From Enterobacter sp. C2 (lineage in GTDB: Bacteria; Pseudomonadota; Gammaproteobacteria; Enterobacterales; Enterobacteriaceae), in assembly GCF_019880405.1 (NCBI RefSeq), contig NZ_CP082269.1, positions 2,852,001 to 2,916,000 on the forward strand: a stretch of 64,000 nucleotides of DNA, read 5' to 3'. Under the pieces are notes generated by a model. That model was given only the letters and a program-made list of their open reading frames with translations, was not told the origin of the DNA and made no database searches. The position numbers were made by a program, and so were the translations under genes. Shown here one piece after another: positions 49,335-59,477 of the stretch (positions are counted from its first letter, which is position 1; each line of letters starts with the position of its first letter).

Positions 49335-50009
49335 TTAAATCTCGTCCGGCGTACGCAGGTTAGTAACAGCAATGCGTTCGCCGCGTTTGCGCTCGCGCTC
49401 TGACTGCATGTTGGCGCGATAGACGCCCTGGTCGCCCACTACCCATGAGAGCGGACGACGCTCTTTGCCAATCGACTCCTGAAGCAGCATCAGCGCCTGC
49501 ATATAGGCTTCCGGACGCGGCGGACAGCCCGGGATGTAAACATCAACCGGGAGGAATTTATCAACGCCCTGCACCACGGAGTAGATGTCGTACATGCCGC
49601 CTGAGTTGGCACAGGCACCCATGGAGATAACCCACTTTGGCTCCAGCATCTGATCGTACAGACGCTGAATAACCGGGGCCATTTTGGTAAACGGCGTACC
49701 GGCGATCACCATCAGGTCAGCCTGGCGAGGCGAGGCGCGCAGCACTTCCGCACCAAAGCGTGCCACGTCATGGACCGCGGTAAAGGAGGTCACCATCTCA
49801 ACGTAGCAGCAGGAGAGACCGAAGTTGTACGGCCAAATAGAGTTTTTACGGCCCCAGTTAACCATGCCGTGCATGACGTCTTCCAGCTTGCCCATGAACA
49901 CGCTGCGGTTAACTTCTTGCTCGAGGGGGTCGGTTACGATCTCCTGTTTTTGCAGGGGGTAACGGTCGTTCTCACCGTTGGGATCGATGCGGGTGAGCGT
50001 GTAATCCAT
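49335..50009 (-). CDS. nuoB: NuoB, complex I iron-sulfur subunit B (cluster N2)
   Basis: 224 residues (E. coli 220). The N2 [4Fe-4S] ligands are in [10 protein letters not shown] (tandem Cys), [11 protein letters not shown] and PGCPPRPEA. It passes electrons to quinone. The C-terminus is slightly longer and charged ([13 protein letters not shown]). It lies 15 bases after nuoA. Confidence 0.98.
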   Translation of the reverse strand: MDYTLTRIDPNGENDRYPLQKQEIVTDPLEQEVNRSVFMGKLEDVMHGMVNWGRKNSIWPYNFGLSCCYVEMVTSFTAVHDVARFGAEVLRASPRQADLMVIAGTPFTKMAPVIQRLYDQMLEPKWVISMGACANSGGMYDIYSVVQGVDKFLPVDVYIPGCPPRPEAYMQALMLLQESIGKERRPLSWVVGDQGVYRANMQSERERKRGERIAVTNLRTPDEI

Positions 50010-50024
50010 CTTATTGCCTCGCTG

Positions 50025-50468
50025 TTAGCGTTGACGGTTAGTGATATTGCCTGACTCAGGGTTGAAGCGCTCGCGGCGTGAACGCGCGGGCGTCCAGTCC
50101 AGCGCGCCAATACGCACCAGATAAACCAGACCAGCCAGCAGCACTAAAATAAAAATTGCAGCCTCAACAAAGCCAACCCAGCCGCTTTCGCGAATGGAGG
50201 TTGACCATGCAAACAGGTAAAGCGCTTCGACGTCGAAGATGACGAAGAACATGGCGACCAGATAAAACTTGGCAGAGAGGCGCAGACGAGCGGTGCCTAC
50301 GGAATCGATACCCGATTCGAAAGGCGTGTTCTTGTGCCGCGCGCGGGCGCGCCCGCCCAGTAACCAGCCGCCGACCAGCATCAGGCAGCATAAGCCAATG
50401 GCAACAATAAGAAAGATCGCGAATGCCCAGTGATGAGCAATAACTTCAGTGGATGTTGACATACGCAT
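50025..50468 (-). CDS. nuoA: NuoA, complex I membrane subunit A
   Basis: 147 residues, as in E. coli. It is an ND3-type subunit with three helices and the conserved loop [38 protein letters not shown]. It is the first gene of the thirteen-gene nuo operon. The start could be codon 1 or codon 3 (MRMSTS); codon 1 gives the E. coli length. Confidence 0.97.
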   Translation of the reverse strand: MRMSTSTEVIAHHWAFAIFLIVAIGLCCLMLVGGWLLGGRARARHKNTPFESGIDSVGTARLRLSAKFYLVAMFFVIFDVEALYLFAWSTSIRESGWVGFVEAAIFILVLLAGLVYLVRIGALDWTPARSRRERFNPESGNITNRQR

Positions 50469-50932
50469 TGCTTAACTCAAAAAGTGGCACCGTTACCTCT
50501 GCTCTTCTCGGCAGATGGACGCCACACAGTTTCAGGGAGGAACAAAAAAAACCTTACACTCACTGTTAGAAACGGCTTAGACAGCTAAATGATGGGGTTT
50601 TTTACTCCTTTCTATAACCTTTTGTCAACTTTGACCAAAAGTTCCTTCACATTAGTTTACAGCGGTACCAATTCATTAACATAAAATGCCTTTTTTTCCA
50701 CCAACACCCATTTTTTATAGGGTGTTTAGCGGTGTTGAATCGTGTCCGTTGTGCGGTGATACAAAAAGTACCCTCTTATTTTGACAGGATTTCGGCAGGA
50801 TTCCTCCCCCTCTATGGGAGTATTTTCTTGATCTGAGACACGCTTTTGTTAATTCACACAAAAAAACGGCAACAATCAGACTTGTTTTTTAACATGAACT
50901 TTCGCTATGCATAGTAGCATACAAAGCAGGGT
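50469..50932 (-). promoter_or_regulatory. nuo operon promoter region
   Basis: About 460 AT-rich bases ahead of nuoA with no credible gene. In E. coli this region carries several promoters controlled by ArcA, NarL, Fis and IHF. GTTAAT elements that could belong to ArcA sites occur near 50670 and 50850. An inverted repeat AACACCC/GGGTGTT lies at 50703-50726. I could not fix a start site. Confidence 0.5.
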
Positions 50933-51003
50933 TTACTGAGGCTGGCAGCGCTTAACTGCCTGATGGCAAAAGCGATAAATAATGATTTTTGATAATTTGT
51001 GCT

Positions 51004-51052
51004 GAAAAAGCGCACGAAGCACGCCGCTGGCAAATTTTCTGCTACCAGCGGC
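51004..51052 (-). terminator. Candidate terminator of lrhA
   Basis: On the minus strand an 8-bp hairpin GCCGCTGG/CCAGCGGC is followed by a smaller G-U-containing hairpin (GCGTGC, TTC, GTGCGC) and then TTTTTC. It lies 80-130 bases after the lrhA stop. The intervening 63-codon open frame has no protein-like features. Confidence 0.5.
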
Positions 51053-51132
51053 TCGCCCGATTCCTGACAGAATGTTACCTGTGCCAGGCAACTGTGTTAC
51101 GTAAATTCCCGGTGTTAGGCCCACGCCCCGTG

Positions 51133-52071
51133 TTACTCAAAGTCCCCTTCAACAACGAGTGAACTGTCGCCGCCCTGCGGCGTAGCGGCACCGTAGTGCC
51201 AGGGAGCCTGGTACTCCGTCATGGCCTGGAAAACGACCTGGGCCAGTTCGTTCTGGCTGTGCGGGTTATGACACAGAAGATATTCGGTCTCTGCCAGGGC
51301 AGGCAGCCCATCGCTTGGTCCCAGCACGCGGAGATCCGCACTCATCATCTCTACCGGCCTTGCGGTAATCCCTAGCCCGGCTTTCACCGCCGACTTTACC
51401 GCCGAAAGCGTTGAGGCCACGTAGGCCATGCGCCAGGGGATCCCGGCGGCATCAAGCGTATTGAGCACGCCGTCGCGGAACGGATTAGGATCGTCAAGGA
51501 ACACCAGCGGCAGCGTTTCCCCCTTCTGCAAGACATATTCTGCTGCACAGTACCAGTGGGTCGGAGAGGTACGCAGCGTCAAATGTTCAAACTGGTGCGG
51601 CCGATGCGTGGTCACCAGCAGATCGACCTCCTGGGCCGCCAGCATGTCGACCATAGAGAGATTACGCTTTACACGGACGTCCAGCGCCAGCTTGGGATAG
51701 ATCGAACTAATGCGGTTTAACAGAAACGGCAAAATAGTATCCGCAGAGTCGTCGGAAGCCCCGACCGTTAATACCCCCTGCAAATTGTTGAACATTAATG
51801 AGCTACAGGCCTCATCATTAAAGCGCAGGATTTTTCGCGCATAGCCCAGCAGCTGTATACCGTGTTCAGTTAAGAGCTTATTACGACCGTGGCGAACAAA
51901 CAGCTCTTTACCTACCAGCTGCTCCAGGCGCTGCATCTGCTGGCTTACCGCAGATTGCGTACGGCATACCGCAACAGCGGCAGCCGCAAAGGTGTTGAGA
52001 TCGGCGACGGCAACAAACGTTCTCAGTAGATCGAGATCGAGATTGAGTATCGGACGATTTGCATTAATCAT
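51133..52071 (-). CDS. lrhA: LrhA, LysR-type regulator of motility and fimbriae
   Basis: 312 residues, as in E. coli. The LysR helix-turn-helix is at about 17-75 ([36 protein letters not shown] region), and the rest is the effector-binding domain. LrhA represses flhDC and type 1 fimbriae and modulates RpoS. It lies upstream of nuo on the same strand, as in E. coli, but with a long gap, so it is a separate unit. The long upstream region leaves room for the long untranslated leader known for E. coli lrhA. It shares the motility theme with rcsB and cheV in this window. Confidence 0.96.
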   Translation of the reverse strand: MINANRPILNLDLDLLRTFVAVADLNTFAAAAVAVCRTQSAVSQQMQRLEQLVGKELFVRHGRNKLLTEHGIQLLGYARKILRFNDEACSSLMFNNLQGVLTVGASDDSADTILPFLLNRISSIYPKLALDVRVKRNLSMVDMLAAQEVDLLVTTHRPHQFEHLTLRTSPTHWYCAAEYVLQKGETLPLVFLDDPNPFRDGVLNTLDAAGIPWRMAYVASTLSAVKSAVKAGLGITARPVEMMSADLRVLGPSDGLPALAETEYLLCHNPHSQNELAQVVFQAMTEYQAPWHYGAATPQGGDSSLVVEGDFE

Positions 52072-52929
52072 ATGTTTTCACTTACAGGGCACTCCTGACG
52101 AGCGCTCCGGCTTTTGCTGTGTTCAAAGATTTAAGCAATCCTCATTGAGAAGGGATCTGCGTGGCAGAGACCAAACCGATCGTAGTTAATAATTCGCGTA
52201 CGCTTGCGATCCGCTATATATAATTACAGTGTATAACTGTAAATTATTTTACCAGGCCACATGCTATTACTGCATCTCTCAATGCAATCGCAAATCATTT
52301 ACCAATCCACCTCAGAAAGATTGACGGAAAAAAATTTTTAATATCAATTAATTGTATATTCAACCAGAGAATTATGCGGACGCGATTATCGCTTTTAGCC
52401 GCAGTCTCTGCCGATCATCTTACCTCATACCCGCATCGGTTATAAGACCCTTTACGAATGACCTTAAGCCTTCTGATGTTATACAGGAGAGGCGAGTGCT
52501 ATTAATATTAACAATTGTCGGTAATCGCAAGCTATCGTATTAAATAATTATCTATTGATAATAGAAACGCGTCTTAATAGTCCTTAACATTAGCTTTACA
52601 CCCTCCCTGCTTTGTCTGATCTTCGGCCCTATCTTCTCTCCCCCCACTCCCTATATTAGCTAAAAAACGCCCTACCTTCGTCCTACAATACAGTGTTAAC
52701 AACGGTGATTTTGCGATCTACCCACACATTAATCCAAAATTAATATTTTTGTCGAAATTATTATCAGATCCACGGTTGTAACTCCAGCGTAAAAAACCGG
52801 TATCTCTATACCGTCAAAGGCAAAATCTTCTTCTGTGCACCCTTCTAAACTGCCATTCGGGGGAGTACATTGTTCCGTGCTGACTTCCACGGCAGGAAGT
52901 CGCACCAACAGCTAAAAGGTCAACGATTC
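52072..52929. promoter_or_regulatory. Long lrhA-alaA divergent intergenic region
   Basis: About 860 bases, strongly AT-rich, with no credible gene. It should contain the lrhA promoter and leader on the left and the alaA promoter on the right. A 6-bp hairpin CGGTAT/ATACCG (52798-52813, loop CTCT) lies in the probable alaA leader. A 63-codon open frame at 52352-52543 has no ribosome binding site or recognisable domain. No operators could be assigned with confidence. Confidence 0.5.
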
Positions 52930-54144
52930 ATGTCCCCCATCGAAAAATCCAGCAAATTAGACAATGTCTGTTATGACATCCGTGGCCCGGTTCTGAAAGA
53001 GGCGAAACGCCTTGAAGAAGAAGGTAACAAAGTACTGAAGCTTAATATCGGTAACCCGGCCCCCTTTGGCTTCGATGCCCCCGATGAGATCCTGGTAGAC
53101 GTTATCCGTCATCTGCCTACGGCGCAGGGCTATTGCGACTCCAAAGGGCTCTACAGCGCCCGCAAAGCGATCATGCAGCACTATCAGGCGCGCGGTATGC
53201 GCGACGTGACCGTAGAAGATATCTACATTGGTAACGGCGTCTCTGAGCTGATCGTACAGTCGATGCAGGCGCTGCTGAACAGCGGCGATGAGATGCTGGT
53301 TCCGGCTCCGGACTACCCGCTATGGACGGCGGCCGTGTCGCTCTCCGGGGGTAAAGCGGTACACTATCTTTGCGATGAGTCGTCTGACTGGTTCCCGGAT
53401 CTTGATGATATCCGTGCGAAAATTACCCCGCGCACCCGGGGGATCGTCATTATTAACCCGAACAACCCCACCGGCGCAGTCTACTCGAAATCCCTGCTGC
53501 TGGAGATCGTGGAAATTGCCCGCCAGCATAACCTGATTATCTTCGCCGATGAGATCTACGATAAGATCCTCTACGACGAGGCGGAGCACCACTCCATCGC
53601 CGCGCTGGCCCCAGACCTGCTGACAATTACCTTTAACGGCCTCTCTAAAACCTATCGCGTGGCGGGTTTCCGTCAGGGATGGATGGTGCTTAACGGGCCC
53701 AAAAAGCATGCCAAAGGCTATATCGAAGGCCTGGAGATGCTGGCGTCGATGCGTCTTTGCGCCAACGTTCCGGCCCAGCATGCTATCCAGACCGCGCTTG
53801 GCGGCTATCAGAGCATCAGCGAATTTATCGTGCCCGGTGGACGCCTCTACGAGCAGCGTAACCGCGCCTGGGAGCTGATCAATGAGATCCCCGGCGTGAC
53901 CTGTACCAAGCCGAAAGGCGCGCTCTATATGTTCCCGAAAATCGACATCAAGCGTTTTAACATTCATGACGACCAGAAGATGGTGCTGGATTTCCTGCTG
54001 CAGGAGAAGGTGCTGCTGGTGCAGGGAACGGCCTTTAACTGGCCGTGGCCGGATCACGTTCGCATTGTGACCCTGCCGCGCCTGGACGATCTGGAGATGT
54101 CTATCAACCGCTTTAGCCGCTTCCTCTCGGGCTACCATCAGTAA
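52930..54144 (+). CDS. alaA: AlaA, glutamate-pyruvate aminotransferase
   Basis: 404 residues (E. coli 405). The start at 52930 (MSPIEKSSKLDNVCYDIRGP) is fixed by that conserved N-terminus; the open frame begins 20 codons earlier. It is a class I/II aminotransferase with the PLP-binding Lys240 in FNGLSKTYRVAGFRQGW, the INPNNPTGAVYS motif and the FADEIYDKI Asp. It makes alanine from pyruvate and glutamate. It is followed by yfbR after 81 bases on the same strand. Confidence 0.96.
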   Translation: MSPIEKSSKLDNVCYDIRGPVLKEAKRLEEEGNKVLKLNIGNPAPFGFDAPDEILVDVIRHLPTAQGYCDSKGLYSARKAIMQHYQARGMRDVTVEDIYIGNGVSELIVQSMQALLNSGDEMLVPAPDYPLWTAAVSLSGGKAVHYLCDESSDWFPDLDDIRAKITPRTRGIVIINPNNPTGAVYSKSLLLEIVEIARQHNLIIFADEIYDKILYDEAEHHSIAALAPDLLTITFNGLSKTYRVAGFRQGWMVLNGPKKHAKGYIEGLEMLASMRLCANVPAQHAIQTALGGYQSISEFIVPGGRLYEQRNRAWELINEIPGVTCTKPKGALYMFPKIDIKRFNIHDDQKMVLDFLLQEKVLLVQGTAFNWPWPDHVRIVTLPRLDDLEMSINRFSRFLSGYHQ

Positions 54145-54225
54145 GCGTATCAAGGGGAAGATTTGCATCTTCCCCTGCTCTCTGCGCACAATGGATCCTT
54201 AGCGCCGTTACTGACAGGGTCCATC

Positions 54226-54831
54226 ATGAGTACGAGTCAAAGCCACTTTTTCGCCCATCTCTCCCGCCTGAAACTGATTAACCGCTGGCCGCTGATGCGC
54301 AACGTGCGTACCGAAAACGTCTCCGAGCATAGCCTGCAGGTGGCCATGGTTGCCCACGCCCTGGCGGCGATCAAAAACCGCAAGTTTGGCGGCCAGGCTA
54401 ACCCGGAACGCATCGCCCTGCTGGCGATGTATCACGACGCCTCGGAAGTGCTGACCGGCGATCTACCGACCCCGGTAAAGTACTTCAACTCGCAGATTGC
54501 CCAGGAGTATAAGGCTATCGAGAAGATCGCTCAGCAGAAGCTGGTGGATATGGTGCCGGAAGAGCTGCGGGATATTTTTGCCGGGCTGATTGACGAGCAT
54601 CGCTACAGCGAGGAGGAGACATCGCTGGTGAAGCAGGCCGACGCTCTCTGCGCCTACCTGAAGTGCCTGGAGGAGCTATCCGCCGGTAACAACGAGTTTT
54701 CGCTGGCTAAGTCACGCCTTGAGAAGACCCTTGCCGCCCGCCGTAGCCCAGAGATGGACTATTTTATGGCCGTGTTTGTGCCCAGTTTTCATCTCTCATT
54801 AGATGAGATAAGCCAGGATTCGCCGTTGTAG
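54226..54831 (+). CDS. yfbR: YfbR, 5'-deoxynucleotidase (HD domain)
   Basis: 201 residues (E. coli 199). The start at 54226 follows AGGG and gives [21 protein letters not shown]; the longer open frame is not supported. HD-domain metal ligands are His35 (SEHSLQVA) and His70-Asp71 ([12 protein letters not shown]), with a late Asp in [11 protein letters not shown]. It dephosphorylates deoxynucleoside 5'-monophosphates, including dCMP, dUMP and dTMP. It may be cotranscribed with alaA. Confidence 0.95.
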   Translation: MSTSQSHFFAHLSRLKLINRWPLMRNVRTENVSEHSLQVAMVAHALAAIKNRKFGGQANPERIALLAMYHDASEVLTGDLPTPVKYFNSQIAQEYKAIEKIAQQKLVDMVPEELRDIFAGLIDEHRYSEEETSLVKQADALCAYLKCLEELSAGNNEFSLAKSRLEKTLAARRSPEMDYFMAVFVPSFHLSLDEISQDSPL

Positions 54832-54838
54832 TGTTTCT

Positions 54839-54870
54839 GTAGCCCCGGTAAGCGCAACGCCGCCGGGGAG
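54839..54870. repeat. REP-like element between convergent yfbR and yfbS
   Basis: GTAGCCCCGGTAAGCGCAACGCCGCCGGGG is an imperfect palindrome of the REP type in the short gap between the two convergent genes. It may also help end transcription, but no T-run is present. Confidence 0.65.
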
Positions 54871-54872
54871 AG

Positions 54873-56705
54873 TTAAAACGGGAACAGTATCGGGATCAGC
54901 ACCACGCACACCACCATCACAATCAGCGTGAACGGCACACCAATCTTGACGAAATCGCTGAAGGTATAGTTTCCGGGTCCCAGCACAAGGGTGTTAACCG
55001 GAGAAGAGACCGGGGTCATAAAGGCGGCCGAGGCGGCCATGGCCACCATCATGGCAAAAGGATACGGCGAGACGCCCATCGACTTGGCCGTTGCTAATGC
55101 AATAGGTGCCATCAGTACCGCCGTGGCGGTGTTAGAGATAAACAGCCCAATGGTGGCGCACATGATAAACAGGCAGATCAGCATCATGTACGGCCCATAG
55201 CCGCCGCCAAACTGCATTAGCCCCCGCACTACCAGGTCAACGCCGCCGGTTTTTTGCAGCGCCAGAGCAAACGGCATCATGCCGACAATAAGAATAATGC
55301 TCGGCCAGTGGATCGCTTTATAGGCGCTGGCGGCATCAATGCAGCGAAACTTACCCATCAGCAGGCAGGCGATAATCGCCGCAACTGGATTAGGGATCTC
55401 ATCGGTCAGCATCAGGGCAACCATTAGCAGCAGGCAGAAGATGGCGTGAGGCGCCTGGCTGTGGGCGGGCGAGGCGTCCCCGGCCTCGATGGGCATATTC
55501 AGCACCACAAAGTCGCGCCCCTTCTGCGCCATCTGGCCGATCAGCTTCCAGTTGCCGACCACCAGAAAAATGTCGCCCAGCTGCAAGGGCTCGTCCACCA
55601 CCGGCCCGCTAATCGCGCTCCCGTCACGCTTAATGCCGACCATGTTCAGACCGTAGCGGGTGCGAAAACCTATTTCGCGTACGGTTTTGCCAACCAGCTC
55701 TGAGTCAGGGATCAGCGACACCTCCGCCATGCCGACGTCCAGCGCCTGATCGGAGAAGTATTCGCCGCGCAGGATCATTGGCTCCAGCAGCTGTTCGCTG
55801 CAAAAATCGCGCAGATCGATGTCGGCGGCGGACATATCAATCAGCAATACGTCTCCGGCGCGAAACTCCGACACGCCGTTGACGTTAACGATCACCCGAC
55901 GAAAACGCCGCCAGCGCTCCACGCCAATCACATTTGCCCCGTAGCGCTCGCGCAGCTTAAGATCGTCGAGGCGTTGACCGACCATCGGGGAGCCGGGACG
56001 GATAGCCAGCCGCCGGGCGCGTCCGGTCAGACGATACTCTTTAATTAGATCGCGAAAGGTGCGCCGTTTCCAGCCGTCATGCTGCCCCGCCTGCCCGTCA
56101 CTCTTCAGGGCAAAACGCATCACCAGCATATAGACGATGCCCAGCAGCAGAATAACGATCCCCAGCGGAGTCACGCTAAAAAAGCCAAAGCCCGGCAGCC
56201 CCTCACGCAGCAGTTCGCTGTTCACCACCAGGTTAGGCGGCGTAGCCACCAGCGTCATCATACCGCTAATCAGTCCGGCAAAGCTGAGGGGCATCATCAG
56301 GCGCGACGGGGCGATCTGCATCCGCATTGAGACGCTGAGCACCACCGGAATAAAGATGGCGACCACCCCGGTGGAGCTCATAAAGGCCCCCAGCCCGGCG
56401 ACGGTAAGCATCAGGAGAACCAGCATTTTGATTTCGCTGCTGCCCGCCACGTTCACCAGCCAGGCTCCCATGCTGGTCGCGACCCCGGTACGCACCAGGC
56501 CATCGCCAATAATAAACAGGGCGGCAATAAGAATAACGTTGGGATCGCTAAAGCCAGAGAAGGCTTCGCTGAGGGTCAGGGTGCCGCTCAGGCTAAAGGC
56601 CACAATCACCAGCAGCGCCACGGCGTCCATGCGGACCTTGCCGGTGGCGAAGAGTACGACGGCAATGGCCAGTAAACACAACACCCAAATCAGTTCACCG
56701 TTCAC
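54873..56705 (-). CDS. yfbS: YfbS, SLC13/Na+-symporter-like permease with RCK_C domains
   Basis: 610 residues, as in E. coli, using a GTG start at 56705 behind AAGGAT; an ATG 14 codons upstream gives a non-aligning tail. N-terminal membrane helices (about 5-200) are followed by a cytoplasmic insertion with two RCK_C/TrkA-C domains (about 215-375) and a second set of helices. The re-entrant motifs [14 protein letters not shown] and [15 protein letters not shown] resemble the divalent-anion/Na+ symporter family. The substrate is unknown. In E. coli yfbT (sugar phosphatase) sits between yfbS and yfbU; it is absent here. Confidence 0.92.
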   Translation of the reverse strand: MNGELIWVLCLLAIAVVLFATGKVRMDAVALLVIVAFSLSGTLTLSEAFSGFSDPNVILIAALFIIGDGLVRTGVATSMGAWLVNVAGSSEIKMLVLLMLTVAGLGAFMSSTGVVAIFIPVVLSVSMRMQIAPSRLMMPLSFAGLISGMMTLVATPPNLVVNSELLREGLPGFGFFSVTPLGIVILLLGIVYMLVMRFALKSDGQAGQHDGWKRRTFRDLIKEYRLTGRARRLAIRPGSPMVGQRLDDLKLRERYGANVIGVERWRRFRRVIVNVNGVSEFRAGDVLLIDMSAADIDLRDFCSEQLLEPMILRGEYFSDQALDVGMAEVSLIPDSELVGKTVREIGFRTRYGLNMVGIKRDGSAISGPVVDEPLQLGDIFLVVGNWKLIGQMAQKGRDFVVLNMPIEAGDASPAHSQAPHAIFCLLLMVALMLTDEIPNPVAAIIACLLMGKFRCIDAASAYKAIHWPSIILIVGMMPFALALQKTGGVDLVVRGLMQFGGGYGPYMMLICLFIMCATIGLFISNTATAVLMAPIALATAKSMGVSPYPFAMMVAMAASAAFMTPVSSPVNTLVLGPGNYTFSDFVKIGVPFTLIVMVVCVVLIPILFPF

Positions 56706-56746
56706 AACGTATCCTTGTTCATTGCGGGGATAACGGCAGTTTGCCA

Positions 56747-56772
56747 TAAAAAAGCCCCGCTCAGGCGGGGCT
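56747..56772 (-). terminator. Rho-independent terminator of yfbU
   Basis: Stem AGCCCCGC/GCGGGGCT (56753-56760 and 56765-56772, loop TCAG) is followed on the minus strand by six T. It separates yfbU from yfbS. Confidence 0.92.
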
Positions 56773-56825
56773 AAATCAATAGGATGGGCTGTTGTTCACT
56801 ATTTTTGCGTATTTGCCTGCAGCTA

Positions 56826-57362
<537 letters not shown>

Positions 57363-57399
57363 TTATGTGCCTTCTTTTATATGCGCAATGGGGGGTGAA

Positions 57400-57855
57400 T
57401 TACAAATCATCGAGGAAAGTTTTGTCGAGCTGACCAAATGCGCGCTTAAGCGTATCAGCGAGTGCCTGATAGTCAGGCTTGCCGGTAACCGGGGCCATCG
57501 TCTGGCCAGCATCCTGTAATTTACCGCGCACTTCATAGAACCAGTGTAAAATGCCCGGCGGCAGCGGCGTCACGGAGCGCTTGCCCAACCACCACAGCCC
57601 CTGCAACGGCAAACTCAGCGCAAAGAGCGCGGTGGCTACCGCAGGACCCAGCTGGCCGCCAAGGGCGATCTGCCAGCAGAGGGTGAAGACGGCAACGGGG
57701 GGCATAATGCGGATCGCGTAGCGGGTGGCGCGAATGACACGGTTATCGATAAAGACAGGAGCGAGGCTTTTTTCCATAGGCCAGGTCTTCGCATAATGCT
57801 GTCCCAGGCGAAACAAACTGAAAAAGCTCACGGGGCGATTCTCAGGAGTGTTCAT
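57400..57855 (-). CDS. yfbV: YfbV, UPF0208 inner-membrane protein
   Basis: 151 residues, as in E. coli. Two hydrophobic segments lie at about residues 45-65 and 68-92 ([18 protein letters not shown] and [19 protein letters not shown]), with a soluble helical C-terminus. In E. coli YfbV limits the action of MatP to the Ter macrodomain; the mechanism is not known. It is divergent from ackA, as in E. coli. Confidence 0.94.
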   Translation of the reverse strand: MNTPENRPVSFFSLFRLGQHYAKTWPMEKSLAPVFIDNRVIRATRYAIRIMPPVAVFTLCWQIALGGQLGPAVATALFALSLPLQGLWWLGKRSVTPLPPGILHWFYEVRGKLQDAGQTMAPVTGKPDYQALADTLKRAFGQLDKTFLDDL

Positions 57856-58194
57856 GGCGTTACCTCAACTTCACATATAAAAATTAAAAAATTTGTGCAA
57901 AACAACAACTGCTCATGACAACGTTCAAAATATTTTGTCATCGCTACCCAGTATCGGGTATTCTGTGCCCGCCTGAGTGGGCCTTAGACGATGAACGCAA
58001 TGTCGTCAATGTAACGCCCAGTATGCCAATTCCTCTTATGGGGCCAAAATGGCATAAACTCAACCGTATTCTCTTTCATCGCGCCAAAAAAATCGTTCTG
58101 GCATGATGTTAATCATAAATGTCAGCGTCAACATGCGCTACGCTGAAAGACTCACTGACGTTTTTTTAGCCACGTATCAAAAATAGGTACTTCC
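57856..58194. promoter_or_regulatory. yfbV-ackA divergent intergenic region
   Basis: About 340 bases holding the ackA promoter and the yfbV promoter. A small inverted repeat TACCC/GGGTA (57945-57960) is present. The 63-codon open frame at 57915-58106 has no ribosome binding site and looks like chance. No defined operator was recognised. Confidence 0.45.
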
Positions 58195-59397
58195 ATGTCG
58201 AGTAAGTTAGTACTGGTTCTGAACTGCGGTAGCTCCTCACTGAAATTTGCAATCATCGATGCACTGAACGGTGAAGAGTACCTCTCTGGTTTAGCCGAAT
58301 GCTTCCATCTTCCTGAAGCGCGTATCAAATGGAAAATGGACGGTGGTAAACAAGAAGCTGCTTTAGGTGCAGGTGCCGCTCACAGTGAAGCACTGAACTT
58401 TATCGTTAACACTATTCTGGCACAAAAACCAGAACTGTCTGCACAGCTGACCGCAATTGGTCACCGCATCGTGCACGGTGGCGAAAAATACACCAGCTCC
58501 GTGGTGATCGATGACTCCGTTATCCAGGGTATCAAAGACTCTGCCTCTTTTGCACCGCTGCATAACCCGGCTCACCTGATCGGTATCGCTGAAGCACTGA
58601 AATCCTTCCCGCAGCTGAAAGACAAGAACGTGGCCGTATTTGATACCGCGTTCCATCAGACCATGCCGGAAGAGTCCTACCTCTACGCTCTGCCGTACAA
58701 ACTGTATAAAGAGCACGGCGTTCGCCGCTACGGCGCACACGGCACCAGCCACTTCTACGTTACGCAAGAAGCAGCAAAAATGCTGAACAAGCCGGTAGAA
58801 GAGGTGAACATCATCACCTGCCACCTGGGCAACGGCGGTTCCGTTTCAGCTATCCGTAACGGCAAATGCGTTGATACCTCTATGGGTCTGACCCCGCTGG
58901 AAGGTCTGGTGATGGGTACGCGCTCTGGTGATATCGACCCGGCAATCATCTTCCACCTGCACGATACCCTGGGTATGAGCGTAGAAGATATCAACAAGAT
59001 GCTGACCAAAGAGTCCGGCCTGCTGGGCCTGACCGAAGTCACCAGCGACTGCCGCTACGTTGAAGACAACTACACCAGCAAAGAAGATGCTAAACGTGCT
59101 ATGGACGTTTACTGCCACCGTCTGGCGAAGTACATCGGCTCCTACACCGCGCTGATGGAAGGTCGTCTGGACGCGGTAGTCTTCACCGGCGGTATCGGTG
59201 AGAACGCAGCGATGGTGCGCGAGCTCTCCCTGGGCAAACTGGGCGTGCTGGGCTTCGAAGTTGACCACGAGCGTAACCTGGCAGCCCGCTTCGGCAAATC
59301 CGGCTACATCAACAAAGAGGGTACCACCCTCGCGATGGTCATCCCGACCAACGAAGAGTTGGTGATTGCCCAGGACGCCTGCCGTCTGACTGCCTGA
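58195..59397 (+). CDS. ackA: AckA, acetate kinase
   Basis: 400 residues, as in E. coli. Family motifs are [10 protein letters not shown] near the N-terminus, GHRIVHGG (about 90), TCHLGNGGS (about 205), and the C-terminal [10 protein letters not shown]. It interconverts acetyl phosphate plus ADP with acetate plus ATP. pta follows after 80 bases; a strong hairpin lies between. A downstream phosphoketolase gene could add another source of acetyl phosphate for AckA. Confidence 0.98.
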   Translation: MSSKLVLVLNCGSSSLKFAIIDALNGEEYLSGLAECFHLPEARIKWKMDGGKQEAALGAGAAHSEALNFIVNTILAQKPELSAQLTAIGHRIVHGGEKYTSSVVIDDSVIQGIKDSASFAPLHNPAHLIGIAEALKSFPQLKDKNVAVFDTAFHQTMPEESYLYALPYKLYKEHGVRRYGAHGTSHFYVTQEAAKMLNKPVEEVNIITCHLGNGGSVSAIRNGKCVDTSMGLTPLEGLVMGTRSGDIDPAIIFHLHDTLGMSVEDINKMLTKESGLLGLTEVTSDCRYVEDNYTSKEDAKRAMDVYCHRLAKYIGSYTALMEGRLDAVVFTGGIGENAAMVRELSLGKLGVLGFEVDHERNLAARFGKSGYINKEGTTLAMVIPTNEELVIAQDACRLTA

Positions 59398-59402
59398 TTC
59401 CA

Positions 59403-59434
59403 CACCGCCAGCCCACGCTGGCGGTGCTGTTTTG
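59403..59434 (+). terminator. Hairpin between ackA and pta, possible attenuator
   Basis: A perfect 10-bp inverted repeat CACCGCCAGC/GCTGGCGGTG with a four-base loop is followed by CTGTTTTG. It resembles an intrinsic terminator with a short T-run and lies five bases after ackA. It probably causes partial termination or stabilises ackA mRNA rather than fully separating the genes. Confidence 0.6.
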
Positions 59435-59477
59435 TATCGCGCCACTTTTCTGGCGGTAACGAAAAAGAGGATATACC

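Noticed and set aside
50933-51124. A 63-codon minus-strand open frame after lrhA
   Set aside because: It covers the candidate lrhA terminator hairpins and has no start signal.
52352-52543. A 63-codon open frame between lrhA and alaA
   Set aside because: No ribosome binding site, no domain and composition like the flanking AT-rich DNA.
57915-58106. A 63-codon open frame upstream of ackA
   Set aside because: It lacks a ribosome binding site and sits in the ackA promoter/leader; a conserved leader peptide cannot be shown from this sequence alone.
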